Part shown: positions 16,293 through 26,085 of the stretch, in pieces
Numbering within the stretch: position 1 is the stretch's first letter
How the letters are laid out: every line of letters begins with the position of its first letter
NCBI GenBank assembly: GCA_018242545.1
Contig: JAFEBT010000010.1
Span: 1 to 37,798, forward strand
DNA: 37,798 bases
Origin: Pseudomonadota bacterium
GTDB lineage: Bacteria; Pseudomonadota; Alphaproteobacteria; 16-39-46
Direction: 5' to 3'
Position numbers and translations under genes: made by a program
Notes under the pieces: model-generated
What the model was told of the DNA's origin: nothing
The model's input: the letters and a program-made list of their open reading frames with translations, nothing else
Database searches by the model: none

Positions 16293-18887
16293 ATGAATCT
16301 TGATGTTTATACTGAAAAGTTAAAAGCAGCTCTTCAAAAAGCTCAAACTTTAGCCCATAGAAAGGGTCATCAACGTCTCCTTCCCGAGCATCTCTTAAAA
16401 GTTTTGCTTGAAGAAGAGGATGGTTTTATAAAACGTTTGATTCAATCTTCTAAAGGAAATGTAAATTCTGTTCTTGAAGAAATAGATACCTTTCTTGCCA
16501 AACAACCTCAAATTGAAGGAAGCGGCGCAGGACAAGTCTTTTTATCCCCAGAACTTGATAAAACTTTTGAAATGGCAGAAGACCTTTCAAAAAAAGCGGG
16601 AGATTCTTTTGTCACGCTTGAGTATGCACTTTTAGCGTTTCTCATGTACGATAAATCAGAAGCTTCAAAAATCTTAAAAAAATCAGGCCTTACAGCTCAA
16701 GCCCTCAATCAAACAATTCAAGATCTTCGCAAAGGTCGAACCGCAGATTCCGCTTCTTCGGAAGACTCCTATGAGGCTCTCCGAAAATATACACGTGATT
16801 TAACAGCAGCAGCCCGGGAAGGAAAACTTGATCCTGTAATTGGGCGGGATGAAGAGATTCGACGTACCATTCAAGTCCTCTCTCGCCGAACGAAGAACAA
16901 TCCTGTTTTAATTGGAGAGCCGGGGGTTGGGAAAACGGCTATTGTTGAAGGCCTTGCTCTTCGAATTGTCAATGGAGACGTTCCTGAAAGTTTAAAAAAT
17001 AAAGATCTTCTGTCCCTCGACCTAGGCGCTTTGATTGCGGGTGCAAAATTTCGAGGAGAATTTGAAGAGCGCCTCAAGGCTGTTCTTTCTGAGATTTCAG
17101 CTTCTTCTGGCAATGTCATTCTTTTCATTGATGAACTTCATACCCTTATGGGCGCAGGAAAAGCAGACGGTGCGATGGATGCGGCCAATATGCTTAAACC
17201 TTCTCTTGCCCGTGGGGAACTTCATACAGTTGGCGCAACAACCTTAAATGAATATCGCCAATATATTGAAAAAGACGCAGCTTTAGCACGGCGTTTTCAA
17301 CCTGTTTACGTCTCTGAGCCTACAGTAGAAGAAACAATTTCCATTTTGCGCGGGCTGAAGGAAAAATATGAACTTCATCATGGGGTCCGCATTACAGATG
17401 CTGCCATTGTTGGCGCAGCTGTTTTATCTGATCGCTATATTACAGATCGTTTTTTACCCGATAAGGCAATTGATCTTGTTGATGAAGCTGCAAGCCGTCT
17501 GCGCATGGAAGTTGATTCTAAACCGGAAGAAATTGATGAACTCGATCGTCGTATCATCCAACTAAAAATCGAGAGAGAAGCTCTTAAAAAAGAAAAAGAT
17601 GAAGCTTCTCAAGATCGCCTTCAAAAGCTTTTAAAAGAACTTTCTGAACTTGAAGAAAAATCTTTAAGCCTCACAAGCCATTGGAAAGAGCAAAAAGATA
17701 AACTCTCTGAATCACAACGCCTTAAAGAACAGTTAGATCAGGCACGCTTAGAGCTTGATATTGCACATCGTAGGGGGGATCTTGCAAAAGCGGGCGAAAT
17801 TACATACGGGCTTATTCCGGGGCTTGAACAAAAACTTAAAGAACGTGCAGACCAATCTCAATCTCAAACACTCAAAGAAGAAGTAACTGAAGAAGATGTT
17901 GCTGCCATTGTGTCCCGTTGGACCGGTATCCCTGTAGATAAAATGTTAGAAGGTGAACGCGAAAAACTCTTGGCCATGGAAGATCAAATGAAATCAAGAG
18001 TTTTAGGCCAAGATGAAGCCGTCTCTTCGATTGCAAATGCTGTACGACGGGCTCGATCGGGTCTTCAAGATGCCAATCGCCCAATTGGATCTTTCTTATT
18101 TTTAGGGCCAACAGGTGTTGGAAAGACAGAACTTGCAAAAGCTTTAGCGGCCTTTCTTTTTAATGATGAGCACGCTCTTTTACGTATTGATATGTCTGAA
18201 TTTATGGAAAAGCACGCTGTTTCAAGGCTTATCGGTGCTCCTCCCGGGTATGTCGGATATGAAGAAGGCGGAACCTTAACTGAAGCCGTGAGGCGTCGTC
18301 CTTATCAAGTGATCCTTTTTGATGAAATTGAAAAAGCCCATCCTGATGTTTTTAATGTTTTGCTTCAAGTATTAGATGATGGACGTCTTACGGATGGACA
18401 AGGACGCACAGTAGACTTTAAAAACACGCTGATTATTTTGACATCTAATCTTGGAAGTGAATTTTTAAGCCATGCTGATTTTGAAGGAGAGCCTCCTCAA
18501 GAAGTTAAAAATCAAGTTATGGACGTTGTTCGCAGCCATTTTCGACCTGAGTTTTTGAATCGCCTCGATGATATTCTTATCTTTAAACGTCTTTCACGGG
18601 CACATATGAAAGGAATTGTTGATATTCAACTTGTCAGGCTTAAAAAACTTTTAGAAGATCAAAAAATCACACTCCTTCTAGATGATTCTGCAAAAGAATG
18701 GCTTTCAAATGAGGGATATGACCCTGTCTATGGCGCAAGACCCTTAAAACGGGTCATTCAACGATCTCTTCAAAATATTTTAGCATCTCAAATCTTAGAG
18801 GGGAAAATTAAATCTGGAGATACGGTTACCGTCACACAGAGTGGAAAAGAAGGTCTTATCTTTACGAGCCAACCGTCAGAAAAATAA
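16293..18887 (+). CDS. clpB: ATP-dependent disaggregase ClpB
   Basis: ClpB, with DnaK, extracts and refolds proteins from aggregates in the cytosol. At 864 residues it is full length. The N-terminal Clp repeats cover about 1-145. AAA+ domain 1 has Walker [10 protein letters not shown] near 208-216 and Walker [10 protein letters not shown] near 275-283. The long coiled-coil middle domain, which distinguishes ClpB from ClpA/C, spans about 405-530. AAA+ domain 2 has Walker [10 protein letters not shown] near 606-614, and the C-terminal domain shows [10 protein letters not shown]. It forms a unit with the DUF4167 gene just upstream and is followed after 30 bases by a sugar kinase. Confidence 0.97.
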   Translation: MNLDVYTEKLKAALQKAQTLAHRKGHQRLLPEHLLKVLLEEEDGFIKRLIQSSKGNVNSVLEEIDTFLAKQPQIEGSGAGQVFLSPELDKTFEMAEDLSKKAGDSFVTLEYALLAFLMYDKSEASKILKKSGLTAQALNQTIQDLRKGRTADSASSEDSYEALRKYTRDLTAAAREGKLDPVIGRDEEIRRTIQVLSRRTKNNPVLIGEPGVGKTAIVEGLALRIVNGDVPESLKNKDLLSLDLGALIAGAKFRGEFEERLKAVLSEISASSGNVILFIDELHTLMGAGKADGAMDAANMLKPSLARGELHTVGATTLNEYRQYIEKDAALARRFQPVYVSEPTVEETISILRGLKEKYELHHGVRITDAAIVGAAVLSDRYITDRFLPDKAIDLVDEAASRLRMEVDSKPEEIDELDRRIIQLKIEREALKKEKDEASQDRLQKLLKELSELEEKSLSLTSHWKEQKDKLSESQRLKEQLDQARLELDIAHRRGDLAKAGEITYGLIPGLEQKLKERADQSQSQTLKEEVTEEDVAAIVSRWTGIPVDKMLEGEREKLLAMEDQMKSRVLGQDEAVSSIANAVRRARSGLQDANRPIGSFLFLGPTGVGKTELAKALAAFLFNDEHALLRIDMSEFMEKHAVSRLIGAPPGYVGYEEGGTLTEAVRRRPYQVILFDEIEKAHPDVFNVLLQVLDDGRLTDGQGRTVDFKNTLIILTSNLGSEFLSHADFEGEPPQEVKNQVMDVVRSHFRPEFLNRLDDILIFKRLSRAHMKGIVDIQLVRLKKLLEDQKITLLLDDSAKEWLSNEGYDPVYGARPLKRVIQRSLQNILASQILEGKIKSGDTVTVTQSGKEGLIFTSQPSEK

Positions 18888-18917
18888 TACGCTTCCCCCT
18901 CTTTAAAGGAAAAACCT

Positions 18918-19880
18918 ATGATCACTGTTTTTGGATCTCTCAATATGGATATTCTCTTTTCCGTTGAAGAGCTTCCAAAACCGGGACAAACCATTTTATG
19001 CCCCCATTATAAACTTTCTCCTGGCGGAAAAGGAGCTAATCAAGCTGTAGCAGCTGCGCGGAGCCTTCCTACTCATCAGGAAGCATCTGTTTTCTTCTAT
19101 GGGAAAGTGGGAGAAGATGCATTTGGAAATACCTTATTGGAGGGTCTTGAAAAAGATTCTATCTGCACGAAAGGTGTTCAAAGAAGTAAAAATCCAACGG
19201 GATGCGCCAGCATTTATGTCGATAAAAAAGCCGAAAACGCCATTGTGGTGGCAAGTGGCGCAAATTTAGATGTTTCCCATTCTCAAGTTCCAGATGATAA
19301 GCTTTCAGAAGAAGGGCTTCTTCTTTTGCAACTCGAGACGCCTCTTTTGGAGAACTGGGCCCTTACTCAACGTGCTTATACCAAAAAATGTCCAATCCTT
19401 TTAAATGCAGCCCCAGCTTTTCCAATTCCTTTGAATATCTTAAAATGTCTTACAACGCTTGTTCTTAATGAAAGAGAAGCACACATGACAGCGCAGAATT
19501 TGAATCTTTCTTTTTCTTCTCTTAAAGATCTTGCTGGTCAACTTGCACTTGTGTTCAAAGGAACATGTGTCATTACTTTAGGTCCACAAGGCCTTATTGC
19601 CGCGACTCCCGATGTTACTTATACCCTAGAGGCCTTTAAAATTACACCTTGTGACACGACCGGAGCCGGTGATACGTTTACAGGTGCTCTTGCAGCCCAG
19701 GTTTCTCAACAGATCCCCCTTCCCTCCGCTCTACGATATGCAAGTCTTGCCTCAAGTCTTGCATGCCTTAAAGAAGGCGCCCAGCCGAGCATTCCTTTTT
19801 TTAAGGAAGTAAATGAAAAATTACCTTTAATGTTTACGCCTCAAGAAGAAAAAAATGCTTCAATTGCGCCCTCTTTTTGA
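18918..19880 (+). CDS. rbsK: Ribokinase-family sugar kinase
   Basis: This PfkB-type kinase of 320 residues probably phosphorylates ribose at O5 with ATP in the cytosol. The N-terminal FGSLNMD (5-11) and GGKGANQ (36-42) bind the sugar. The C-terminal signature DTTGAGDTF (246-254) forms the anion hole, with D252 as catalytic base. The alternation of these motifs and GxxGxD (GKVGEDAFG, about 62-70) favour ribokinase over adenosine or fructose kinase, but specificity is not proven. AAAGGA precedes the ATG. Its end overlaps the HIT gene by 26 bases. No ribose transporter genes are nearby. Confidence 0.85.
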   Translation: MITVFGSLNMDILFSVEELPKPGQTILCPHYKLSPGGKGANQAVAAARSLPTHQEASVFFYGKVGEDAFGNTLLEGLEKDSICTKGVQRSKNPTGCASIYVDKKAENAIVVASGANLDVSHSQVPDDKLSEEGLLLLQLETPLLENWALTQRAYTKKCPILLNAAPAFPIPLNILKCLTTLVLNEREAHMTAQNLNLSFSSLKDLAGQLALVFKGTCVITLGPQGLIAATPDVTYTLEAFKITPCDTTGAGDTFTGALAAQVSQQIPLPSALRYASLASSLACLKEGAQPSIPFFKEVNEKLPLMFTPQEEKNASIAPSF

Positions 19881-20259
19881 AAAAGACTGTTTTTTTATCA
19901 AAGATCTTCCTCTTTCTCATCTTTTTCTTAAAAATGATGCACGATTTTTATGGCTTATTCTTGTGCCACGCCGCAAAAACATACAAGAAATTTATGAGCT
20001 CACTGAAAAAGATCAAGATCTCCTTGGCACAGAAATAAGGGCTCTTTCTCCTTTTATTAAATCTCTTCACAAAGCAGATAAACTCAATATTGCCGCCATC
20101 GGAAATATTATTCCGACTTTGCACATTCATATGGTTGCACGGCACAAGACAGATGCCCTTTGGCCGAATGTTGTCTGGGGAGAGCCCTATACTCTTCCTT
20201 ATTCGCCTTCTGAAAAAGAAATTCTTTTAGAAAAATTAAAGGCTTTTTCAGAAATATAA
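19855..20259 (+). CDS. HIT-family nucleotide hydrolase
   Basis: The 134-residue protein matches the HIT branch with the tail LHIHMVARH ... WP..VWG. H90 and H92 form the core of the histidine motif and H92 is the likely nucleophile. The third triad histidine is replaced by V94, with another His at 97, as I recall for this alphaproteobacterial subgroup. Members cleave dinucleoside polyphosphates or nucleoside phosphoramidates. It overlaps the ribokinase gene by 26 bases in another frame, so translation is probably coupled. The start ATG 19855 has only a weak AAGAAG upstream. Confidence 0.82.
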   Translation: MLQLRPLFEKDCFFIKDLPLSHLFLKNDARFLWLILVPRRKNIQEIYELTEKDQDLLGTEIRALSPFIKSLHKADKLNIAAIGNIIPTLHIHMVARHKTDALWPNVVWGEPYTLPYSPSEKEILLEKLKAFSEI

Positions 20260-20858
20260 AAAGAAAGTTAGCCCATAAAGCTGATATAAGTTGGCAAAAA
20301 AATAAGATGGCCTCTCAAGAAAAGAGATCTTTTTAAATGATTTCAAATTCACTCAGAAACAAAATTCTAAGAATTGTTTTCTCATCAAATAAAAAGTCTT
20401 AATGCATACCATACATATCCAGAGGCCACAGTATGCAATAATTTCCCCTTGAACTAATTTTTCTGTCAATTATTACTGCAAGATAAGATATTTTTGAGTT
20501 ATTTTGACCTGGCTTTTTTCTATTGGTGCCGATAAATCAGTCTTTTTATAGGAATTTGATTTGCGAAAACTTTTCACATAAAGGGCATTCTCGCTGAGCA
20601 ATTTCATAGAATTTATGGGGTCTAAAGAGAATTTATTATTCTCCTGAGAAAAAGGGAGACTTAACGTACATACATACGCTTAGATTTTCGGTTATCTCCC
20701 TTCCGATAATCTTTTCATTTTTTTTCGCTATAGCTCTGTCAAATCTTCTTCTTTTAATAAAGTTTAATTTCTTCTTTTAAAGTCTTTTAAATTTTTTTAG
20801 CGTCTTCTCTAGAGTTCATCCCACTAAATTTTAAGCCTTGCTTTCTAAAAGCTTCTCT
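20260..20858. other. 599-base gene-free region
   Basis: The region lies between the HIT gene and a convergent exported-protein gene. The longest ATG frame I found (20337-20402, 21 codons) lacks a ribosome site, so I call no protein gene. A weak stem TCTC/GAGA followed by T5 at about 20311-20334 could end the HIT transcript. Further on lies a set of competing stems and a terminator (20627-20725), listed separately as an RNA candidate. I could not match tmRNA, RNase P RNA or SRP RNA signatures. Confidence 0.5.
20627..20725 (+). ncRNA. Candidate structured RNA 3' part ending in a terminator
   Basis: Four pairings are visible. (1) GAGAAT 20627-20632 pairs with ATTCTC 20638-20643. (2) TCTCC 20640-20644 pairs with GGAGA 20655-20659. 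(3) AAGGGAGA 20652-20659 pairs perfectly with TCTCCCTT 20695-20702. (4) GATTTTCGG 20683-20691 pairs with CCGATAATC 20703-20711, with one mismatch, and is followed by a T-rich run to about 20725. Item 4 is a plausible Rho-independent terminator, and item 3 pairs into its loop. Pairings 1-3 compete with each other. No plus-strand gene lies just downstream, so this may end a small RNA or a long HIT 3' end rather than act as a leader. Confidence 0.4.
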
Positions 20859-21602
20859 TTATGAATTAGATTGAAACCTGAGTGGTTTAAGAATCTCTTT
20901 CAAAGCTTCAGGAATAATATGCCATCGAAGAGAAGCATCTCCATAAGGCGTCATAAAGGCACGTTTGATTGCATTTTCATACATTAAAGAAAATTTATGT
21001 TGAAGTTGGTTTGCAGGCTCAAGAGGTAAGACATGCATGGAAGATCCTTTTTGAAAATATAAAACACCCCACATATCATTATCCCCTGTTTGAGATTGCA
21101 AATGATAGTAAGAAATTAACTCATCATAAAAAATATTTTTAATACTTTTGACATACGCATAACCAAGGTCATGAAGATCTTGAGGAGAAATATCCTTAGG
21201 CACAAGCTTTAAATCTTTAAGAGCATTTTCAACTGCTCGTGTCAAATAATGATTATCGATATCTGCAGCATTTGCATTAATTGCACCCGTAAAATCCTCT
21301 CCTTTTTTCCATTCATAAGAAGCAATTACCGGAGCATCAAATTGATTTTTAAGGACATTGCCTTTATGGTCTTTTTTCTCAATTCCTACAAGTTGCAGAG
21401 GTCCATCTTCTGTATTTATAACAAAGTTATAAAGATGTGCCGCTTCTAATATTTTAGATACAGCTCTTTCAAATGTAATATTACTTACATTAGCTTTTTG
21501 GCTGGCTTGAGAGGTTTCTGAACCCATAATTATAAATGATGACACCATAAATCCAAAAAGGATCATGCCAATAAAATTGATGTGGTAAAGACGATTTTTC
21601 AT
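20859..21602 (-). CDS. Exported protein of unknown function
   Basis: The 247-residue protein has a clear signal peptide (hydrophobic 8-26, cleavage likely near SQASQ at about 31-35). The mature part is mixed helix and strand, with no cysteine and no motif I recognise; visible features are the block FERAVSKILEAAHLYNFV (about 44-61), a segment typical of helical packing near 115-150, and WGVLYFQKGSSMHV near 178-191. GGAAG lies about 11 bases before the ATG. It is downstream of parC on the same strand with a 119-base gap and faces a gene-free region. It is probably periplasmic or secreted. Confidence 0.65.
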   Translation of the reverse strand: MKNRLYHINFIGMILFGFMVSSFIIMGSETSQASQKANVSNITFERAVSKILEAAHLYNFVINTEDGPLQLVGIEKKDHKGNVLKNQFDAPVIASYEWKKGEDFTGAINANAADIDNHYLTRAVENALKDLKLVPKDISPQDLHDLGYAYVKSIKNIFYDELISYYHLQSQTGDNDMWGVLYFQKGSSMHVLPLEPANQLQHKFSLMYENAIKRAFMTPYGDASLRWHIIPEALKEILKPLRFQSNS

Positions 21603-21721
21603 AGTAATGAATTCTTCCGTATTCTAGTTATTTATATGATTAACCTTTTAAGAAGTTTAATTGTTTTTCTTAAACAAATCAAAACATAATTATATTTTAA
21701 TTTTTCTTTATTATAATTTTT

Positions 21722-24004
21722 TTAAGACTTCTTTTTAACACTCTCAACAGCTAAATAACCATCTCCTTGAAATTCTACAGGAAGAAGCCTTCCAACATCT
21801 CCACACTTCCCTATCCAATAGTGCTGATTTTCAAGGGGAACCTCTTTTCCTTTTACTCTTTTCCAAACAAGCGTTTGAAGAGAAGACATCATGATCGCCT
21901 CAGTAAGTTGAGCGCCTCTATATTTTTGAAGCATAGATCCTCTTCCTTTGGAAAGCTCTGCAACATCTTTCATTTTTAAAAGAAGCAATCTTTTATTACT
22001 TCCTAATAGCGCAACAGTGCTTTCTAAATCTGAAAACGGGAAAAAACCAAAAGCTTTTACATTTTCTGGGCATGTTAAAATTTGTTTTCCCACTTTTGTT
22101 TGAGCGAGAAGATTTTCAACTTTTGTTCTAAATCCTCTGCCATCCGTTGCAAGCATTAAAAAATCCGTCATAGGATGGTCTGATCCATATGGATAAAGAC
22201 CCAAAACTTCCGAATTCGGCTCTAAGTCAATCAAGAGCTGTAATGGTTCTCCATAGCCACGTCCACGGGGAAGCTTATCAATCGAAAGGGTGTAAAATCG
22301 GCCCGTTGTCGTTCCAATTAAAAGTTTATCCGTACTCATCACTTTTAAAATATAACCTTCTTTATCTCCTTCTTTATATTTAATTTTTTGAATATCTTCA
22401 GGCGTTAAGTGACCATTTATAGAGCGAATCCATCCATTTTGTGAGCAACAAAGTGTTAAAGGTTCTTTTTCAATAAAACTTTCTATGTCCATATCAAGTC
22501 CTTGAGGAAGAGCCTCAAAACATGTCCGCCTTGCACCAAGTGAAGTTTGGCTGCCAAATTTTTTCTCAATCCATAAGATATCTTCTTTTAGGGCTTTCTT
22601 TTGTACCTTTTCATGCGCCAGTAAATCTTCGAGTTCTTTTTCTTCCTCTTCAAGTTTTTGCGTTTCTTTTTTGATTTCTATCTCTTCTAATTTACGAAGA
22701 GACCGAAGTCTCATGTTTAAAATTGCTTCTGCTTGAATTTCTGAAAGATTAAACCGAAGAATCATCGTTGATTTCGGATCATCCTCTTCTCTTATAATCT
22801 GAATAATTTCATCTAAATTTAAAAAAGCAATCAAAAATCCTCTTAAGATCTCAAGACGGTTTTTAACAACTCTAAGACGATAAGATCCTTGACTTAAAAG
22901 TATATTCAATCGGTGCGCTAGAAAAGAATCTAAAACCTCTCGAAGAGACATAACCCGTGGCACACAGTCAGCATCCAAAACATTCATATTAAGAGAAATT
23001 CTAACTTCTAGATCTGTTTCTCGGAAAAGGCTTTCCATAAAAAATATCGGATCAAGATCACGGCTTTTGGGAATGAGAACAAGACGAATGTCGCTTGCAG
23101 ATTCATCTCTCAAATCAGCTAAAAAGGGTAATTTTTTAATCTCCAAAAGATCTGCCATTTTTTCAATAAGCTTGTTTTTTTGAACGTGGTAAGGAATTTG
23201 AGTCACAACGGCAACATATCCTCCTCCTGGTACGTTTTCTTTTGTCCAAGAAGCTCTCAAACGAAACTTTCCGCGTCCTGTTTCATACGCTTTCAGAAAC
23301 GCATCTTTTTCTTCAATTAAAATACCCCCTGTTGGAAAATCAGGTCCTTTTATAAATTCAAGCAACTCTTCTGTCTTCGCGTCTTTATGATCCATAAGAT
23401 AGAGGAGGGCTTTGCAAATTTCGCCAACATTATGGGGAGGAATATTTGTTGCCATTCCAACAGCAATTCCCATCGCACCATTTGCTAAAAGATTGGGGAA
23501 ACGTGCTGGCAAAAGACTTGGCTCTTCGAGTGTCCCATCATAGGTTGGCTTTAAAAGAACTGTTTCTTCTTCAATTCCTTCAAGCATTGCTTGGGCCACA
23601 TCTGTCAAACGTGCTTCTGTGTAACGCATGGCAGCAGCGTTATCCCCATCAATGTTTCCGAAATTACCCTGACCATCTACAAGCGGATAACGACAAGCAA
23701 AATCTTGCGCCATTCTAACAAGAGCATCATAGATTGATCCTTCTCCATGGGGATGAAACTTTCCAATAACGTCTCCAACGACCCGGGCTGCCTTTTTATA
23801 TCCTTTTTGAGGACTTAGGCCAAGCTCATGCATGGCATAAAGAAGCCGACGATGAACAGGCTTTAAGCCATCGCGGACATCAGGTAAAGACCGATCCATA
23901 ATTGTCGAAAGCGCATATGCCAAATATCGTTCAGAAAGAGCTTTTTTAAAAGAAGTCTCAATAATATTTTCAGAAACGATGGCGGTATCTTCTTTTTTTG
24001 TCAT
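21722..24004 (-). CDS. parC: DNA topoisomerase IV subunit A
   Basis: ParC is the DNA-cleaving subunit that decatenates chromosomes with ParE. Its 760 residues match ParC rather than the longer GyrA. The active-site tyrosine is Y128 (AAMRYTEARL, 124-133). The quinolone-pocket helix reads HPHGEGSIYDAL from 84. Compared with E. coli ParC, residue 88 is Glu (D79), 89 is Gly (S80) and 93 is Asp (E84). The breakage-reunion core continues to about 480, including the long coiled coil rich in Glu/Lys near 410-460, and a short C-terminal beta-pinwheel follows. parE is not in the window. The gap to pgk holds a 7-bp dyad. Confidence 0.93.
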   Translation of the reverse strand: MTKKEDTAIVSENIIETSFKKALSERYLAYALSTIMDRSLPDVRDGLKPVHRRLLYAMHELGLSPQKGYKKAARVVGDVIGKFHPHGEGSIYDALVRMAQDFACRYPLVDGQGNFGNIDGDNAAAMRYTEARLTDVAQAMLEGIEEETVLLKPTYDGTLEEPSLLPARFPNLLANGAMGIAVGMATNIPPHNVGEICKALLYLMDHKDAKTEELLEFIKGPDFPTGGILIEEKDAFLKAYETGRGKFRLRASWTKENVPGGGYVAVVTQIPYHVQKNKLIEKMADLLEIKKLPFLADLRDESASDIRLVLIPKSRDLDPIFFMESLFRETDLEVRISLNMNVLDADCVPRVMSLREVLDSFLAHRLNILLSQGSYRLRVVKNRLEILRGFLIAFLNLDEIIQIIREEDDPKSTMILRFNLSEIQAEAILNMRLRSLRKLEEIEIKKETQKLEEEEKELEDLLAHEKVQKKALKEDILWIEKKFGSQTSLGARRTCFEALPQGLDMDIESFIEKEPLTLCCSQNGWIRSINGHLTPEDIQKIKYKEGDKEGYILKVMSTDKLLIGTTTGRFYTLSIDKLPRGRGYGEPLQLLIDLEPNSEVLGLYPYGSDHPMTDFLMLATDGRGFRTKVENLLAQTKVGKQILTCPENVKAFGFFPFSDLESTVALLGSNKRLLLLKMKDVAELSKGRGSMLQKYRGAQLTEAIMMSSLQTLVWKRVKGKEVPLENQHYWIGKCGDVGRLLPVEFQGDGYLAVESVKKKS

Positions 24005-24307
24005 TTAAAAAATCCTAATTCCTCTTACTCTTATCTTCTTCACAGGCATAATTTCAAGAAAATTCTAACAAAGACCATATTTTAAGCTGGTTTAATATTA
24101 TCCTATTTCCAACACATAACAAAGTGTTGGTCATGCTTTGGTATTTTGAAAGAAAAAAAGGATCTATAAAAAATAATTTTGTTTTTTTATCATTTTAAGT
24201 ATTTTTTATATAGATCTTATGCATTTATTGTTTTAAAGTTTGAAGCATATTCTTAATGCTTTCTGAAGTGTTTTTATTCTAATATTCAAGACGAATCATG
24301 GAAAAAT
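24005..24307. other. Divergent intergenic region between parC and pgk
   Basis: This 303-base gap contains no gene. It carries a perfect 7-bp dyad (24109-24130), a weaker AAGCAT/ATGCTT pair (24243-24248 and 24256-24261) and the tandem 10-base duplication at the pgk start. The T- and A-rich stretches could hold both promoters, but no box pair stands out. Confidence 0.4.
24109..24130. promoter_or_regulatory. Perfect 7-bp inverted repeat
   Basis: CCAACAC (24109-24115) and GTGTTGG (24124-24130) are perfect complements around an 8-base loop. There is no T-tract. Its place between divergent genes favours an operator shared by parC and pgk, or a hairpin in the parC leader; no regulator is identified. 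Confidence 0.35.
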
Positions 24308-24317
24308 ATGGAAAAAT
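24298..24317 (+). repeat. Tandem 10-base duplication across the pgk start codon
   Basis: ATGGAAAAAT occurs twice in direct succession, at 24298-24307 and 24308-24317. The second copy carries the in-frame pgk start. The first opens an 11-codon frame in another phase that ends with TGA at 24331-24333, inside pgk. A clear ribosome site is missing before either copy. Confidence 0.75.
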
Positions 24318-25537
24318 TTTTAACAATAGATGATCTTGATGTTTCAGGAAAACGCGTTATTGTAAGATGTGATTTCAATGTCCCTCTTCATGATCAGAAA
24401 ATTATAGATTCAACCCGAATCGATAAAGCTGCCCCCACACTCAATGAATTGATGGACAAGGGTGCAAAAATTATCATTTTATCTCACTTAGGAAGACCGA
24501 AGGGAAGAGATCCTCTTCTTTCCCTTAAAATCATCCAAGAAGCTTTAAGTGATAGCCTTTATGGTGCCTCTATTCAATTTATCCCAGATTGTATTGGACC
24601 AGATGTAGAAAAAGCTGTTCAAAATCTCCTTAAAGGTCAGATCCTTCTTCTTGAAAATTTAAGATTTCATAAAGAAGAAGAACAAAATGATCCTCACTTT
24701 GCGGAACAGCTTGCTCACTTAGGTGACATTTATATTAATGATGCTTTTTCGACTTCCCATCGTGCCCATGCCTCTGTTGAAGCCTTGCCAAAACATATGC
24801 CTATTGTCGCAATTGGAAGGTTGATGGAAGCTGAACTTAAAGCACTTTCTCTTATTCTTGAAAATCCTGAACGTCCAATTATGGGTATTGTTGGAGGTTC
24901 AAAGGTTTCTACGAAACTTCAGCTCCTTAGGAATCTCATTCCAAAATTGAATAAACTCGTTTTGGGGGGAGGAATGGCAAATACGCTTCTTTATGCTCAA
25001 GGCTTCAATATTGGGAAATCTCTTTATGAAGAAAGCATGAAAGATTTAGCGCTTGAAATTATTTCTTTTGCAAAAGAAAGAAATTGTGAGCTCCTTTTAC
25101 CTTCTGACGTAATTATTACGCCTCAAATCATAGAAAATGCGCCTTTTGAACGAACAACAATCGAAAACGTTCCACATGACAGCTTTATTGTTGATATTGG
25201 ACCGACGACCAGACGTTCAATTATAGCGCATCTTAAAGATTGTAAGACTGTTCTCTGGAATGGTCCTCTTGGTGTCTTCGAAGTTCCGCCTTTTGATGAA
25301 GGAACGCGCGATATTGCGCTTGAAGTTGCTAAACGATCGCGTCAAAAAACGCTTATCAGTATTGCAGGAGGTGGAGACACGGTTGCAGTTCTTTCAAAAA
25401 CGGGCGTTATAGATGATTTTACATATGTTTCCACAGGAGGAGGTGCTTTTCTAGAATGGCTAGAAGGCCATAAGCTCCCTGGAATCAAGTGTTTAGAACA
25501 CCCCTTACCCGAAGGCCTACATTGCCCTTTAAAATAA
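24308..25537 (+). CDS. pgk: Phosphoglycerate kinase
   Basis: Pgk transfers phosphate between 1,3-bisphosphoglycerate and ADP in glycolysis and gluconeogenesis. It has 409 residues, close to the usual 390-400. The N-terminal substrate domain shows VIVRCDFNVPL near 18-28 and SHLGRPKG near 59-66. The hinge and nucleotide side show GGSKVSTK near 198-205, GGGMANT near 220-226 and GGGDTVA near 358-364. The frame requires ATG 24308, the second copy of a tandem duplication. The gene stands alone, with no gap next to it, and converges on an exported-protein gene 12 bases away. tpiA of the same pathway is 2.3 kb downstream. Confidence 0.96.
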   Translation: MEKFLTIDDLDVSGKRVIVRCDFNVPLHDQKIIDSTRIDKAAPTLNELMDKGAKIIILSHLGRPKGRDPLLSLKIIQEALSDSLYGASIQFIPDCIGPDVEKAVQNLLKGQILLLENLRFHKEEEQNDPHFAEQLAHLGDIYINDAFSTSHRAHASVEALPKHMPIVAIGRLMEAELKALSLILENPERPIMGIVGGSKVSTKLQLLRNLIPKLNKLVLGGGMANTLLYAQGFNIGKSLYEESMKDLALEIISFAKERNCELLLPSDVIITPQIIENAPFERTTIENVPHDSFIVDIGPTTRRSIIAHLKDCKTVLWNGPLGVFEVPPFDEGTRDIALEVAKRSRQKTLISIAGGGDTVAVLSKTGVIDDFTYVSTGGGAFLEWLEGHKLPGIKCLEHPLPEGLHCPLK

Positions 25538-25549
25538 AGAATGAGAGAC

Positions 25550-26017
25550 CTATGATCTAGGCCAATAATGAATATGTTGATCGTTTCCTATTAAATTACC
25601 CTTACAATAGCCAGGAACGATCCATCCACCCCGTATCATATGCTTTTCAAGATCAAGCAAAAAATACATGTCCTTCTTAACACGATAAGATTCCTCCTCT
25701 CGAATAAGATCAAACTCAGCTTGTCCTAAAAAAAGTTGTTGATTTTGATCCAAAAAAGTTGTCGAAAGACGTTTATACGTTTTATTTTTTTGATGTAGAG
25801 TATCTTCAAACTGAGGGACATCATTTTTGATATTATAAAATTCAGTCTCTGCGAAAAGTTCGTAACATTCTCTATCTGTTATTTGGGGATTAATACTGGT
25901 GATATTATGAGAATGGCATACAAATTGTGCAAACTGATGAGCGAAGGTTACGCTTGATAAACTCAGAGCGGTACTTAATAGCACTCCTAATAAGCACCTA
26001 GTTCTTTGTTTTTTCAT
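25550..26017 (-). CDS. Small exported protein of unknown function
   Basis: The 155-residue protein begins with a textbook signal peptide (KKQRTR, then hydrophobic 9-24, cleavage near TFAHQ). The mature part has four cysteines, two of them early (CHSHN and RECYEL) and one late (GYCKGN), which could form disulphides, and ends with an aromatic HIHYWP. I know no family for it. GGAG lies 7 bases before the ATG on the minus strand, so the start is sound. It is 68 bases downstream of ppiD and may share its transcript. Confidence 0.65.
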   Translation of the reverse strand: MKKQRTRCLLGVLLSTALSLSSVTFAHQFAQFVCHSHNITSINPQITDRECYELFAETEFYNIKNDVPQFEDTLHQKNKTYKRLSTTFLDQNQQLFLGQAEFDLIREEESYRVKKDMYFLLDLEKHMIRGGWIVPGYCKGNLIGNDQHIHYWPRS

Positions 26018-26085
26018 ATCATCTCCACTTTTTACTCGGATTTTAAAGATTAATTTTCCAATAAGAAAAAGACATTAAATATTCA

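Noticed and set aside
20337-20402. 21-codon frame in the long gene-free region
   Set aside because: No ribosome site and no composition like neighbouring genes.
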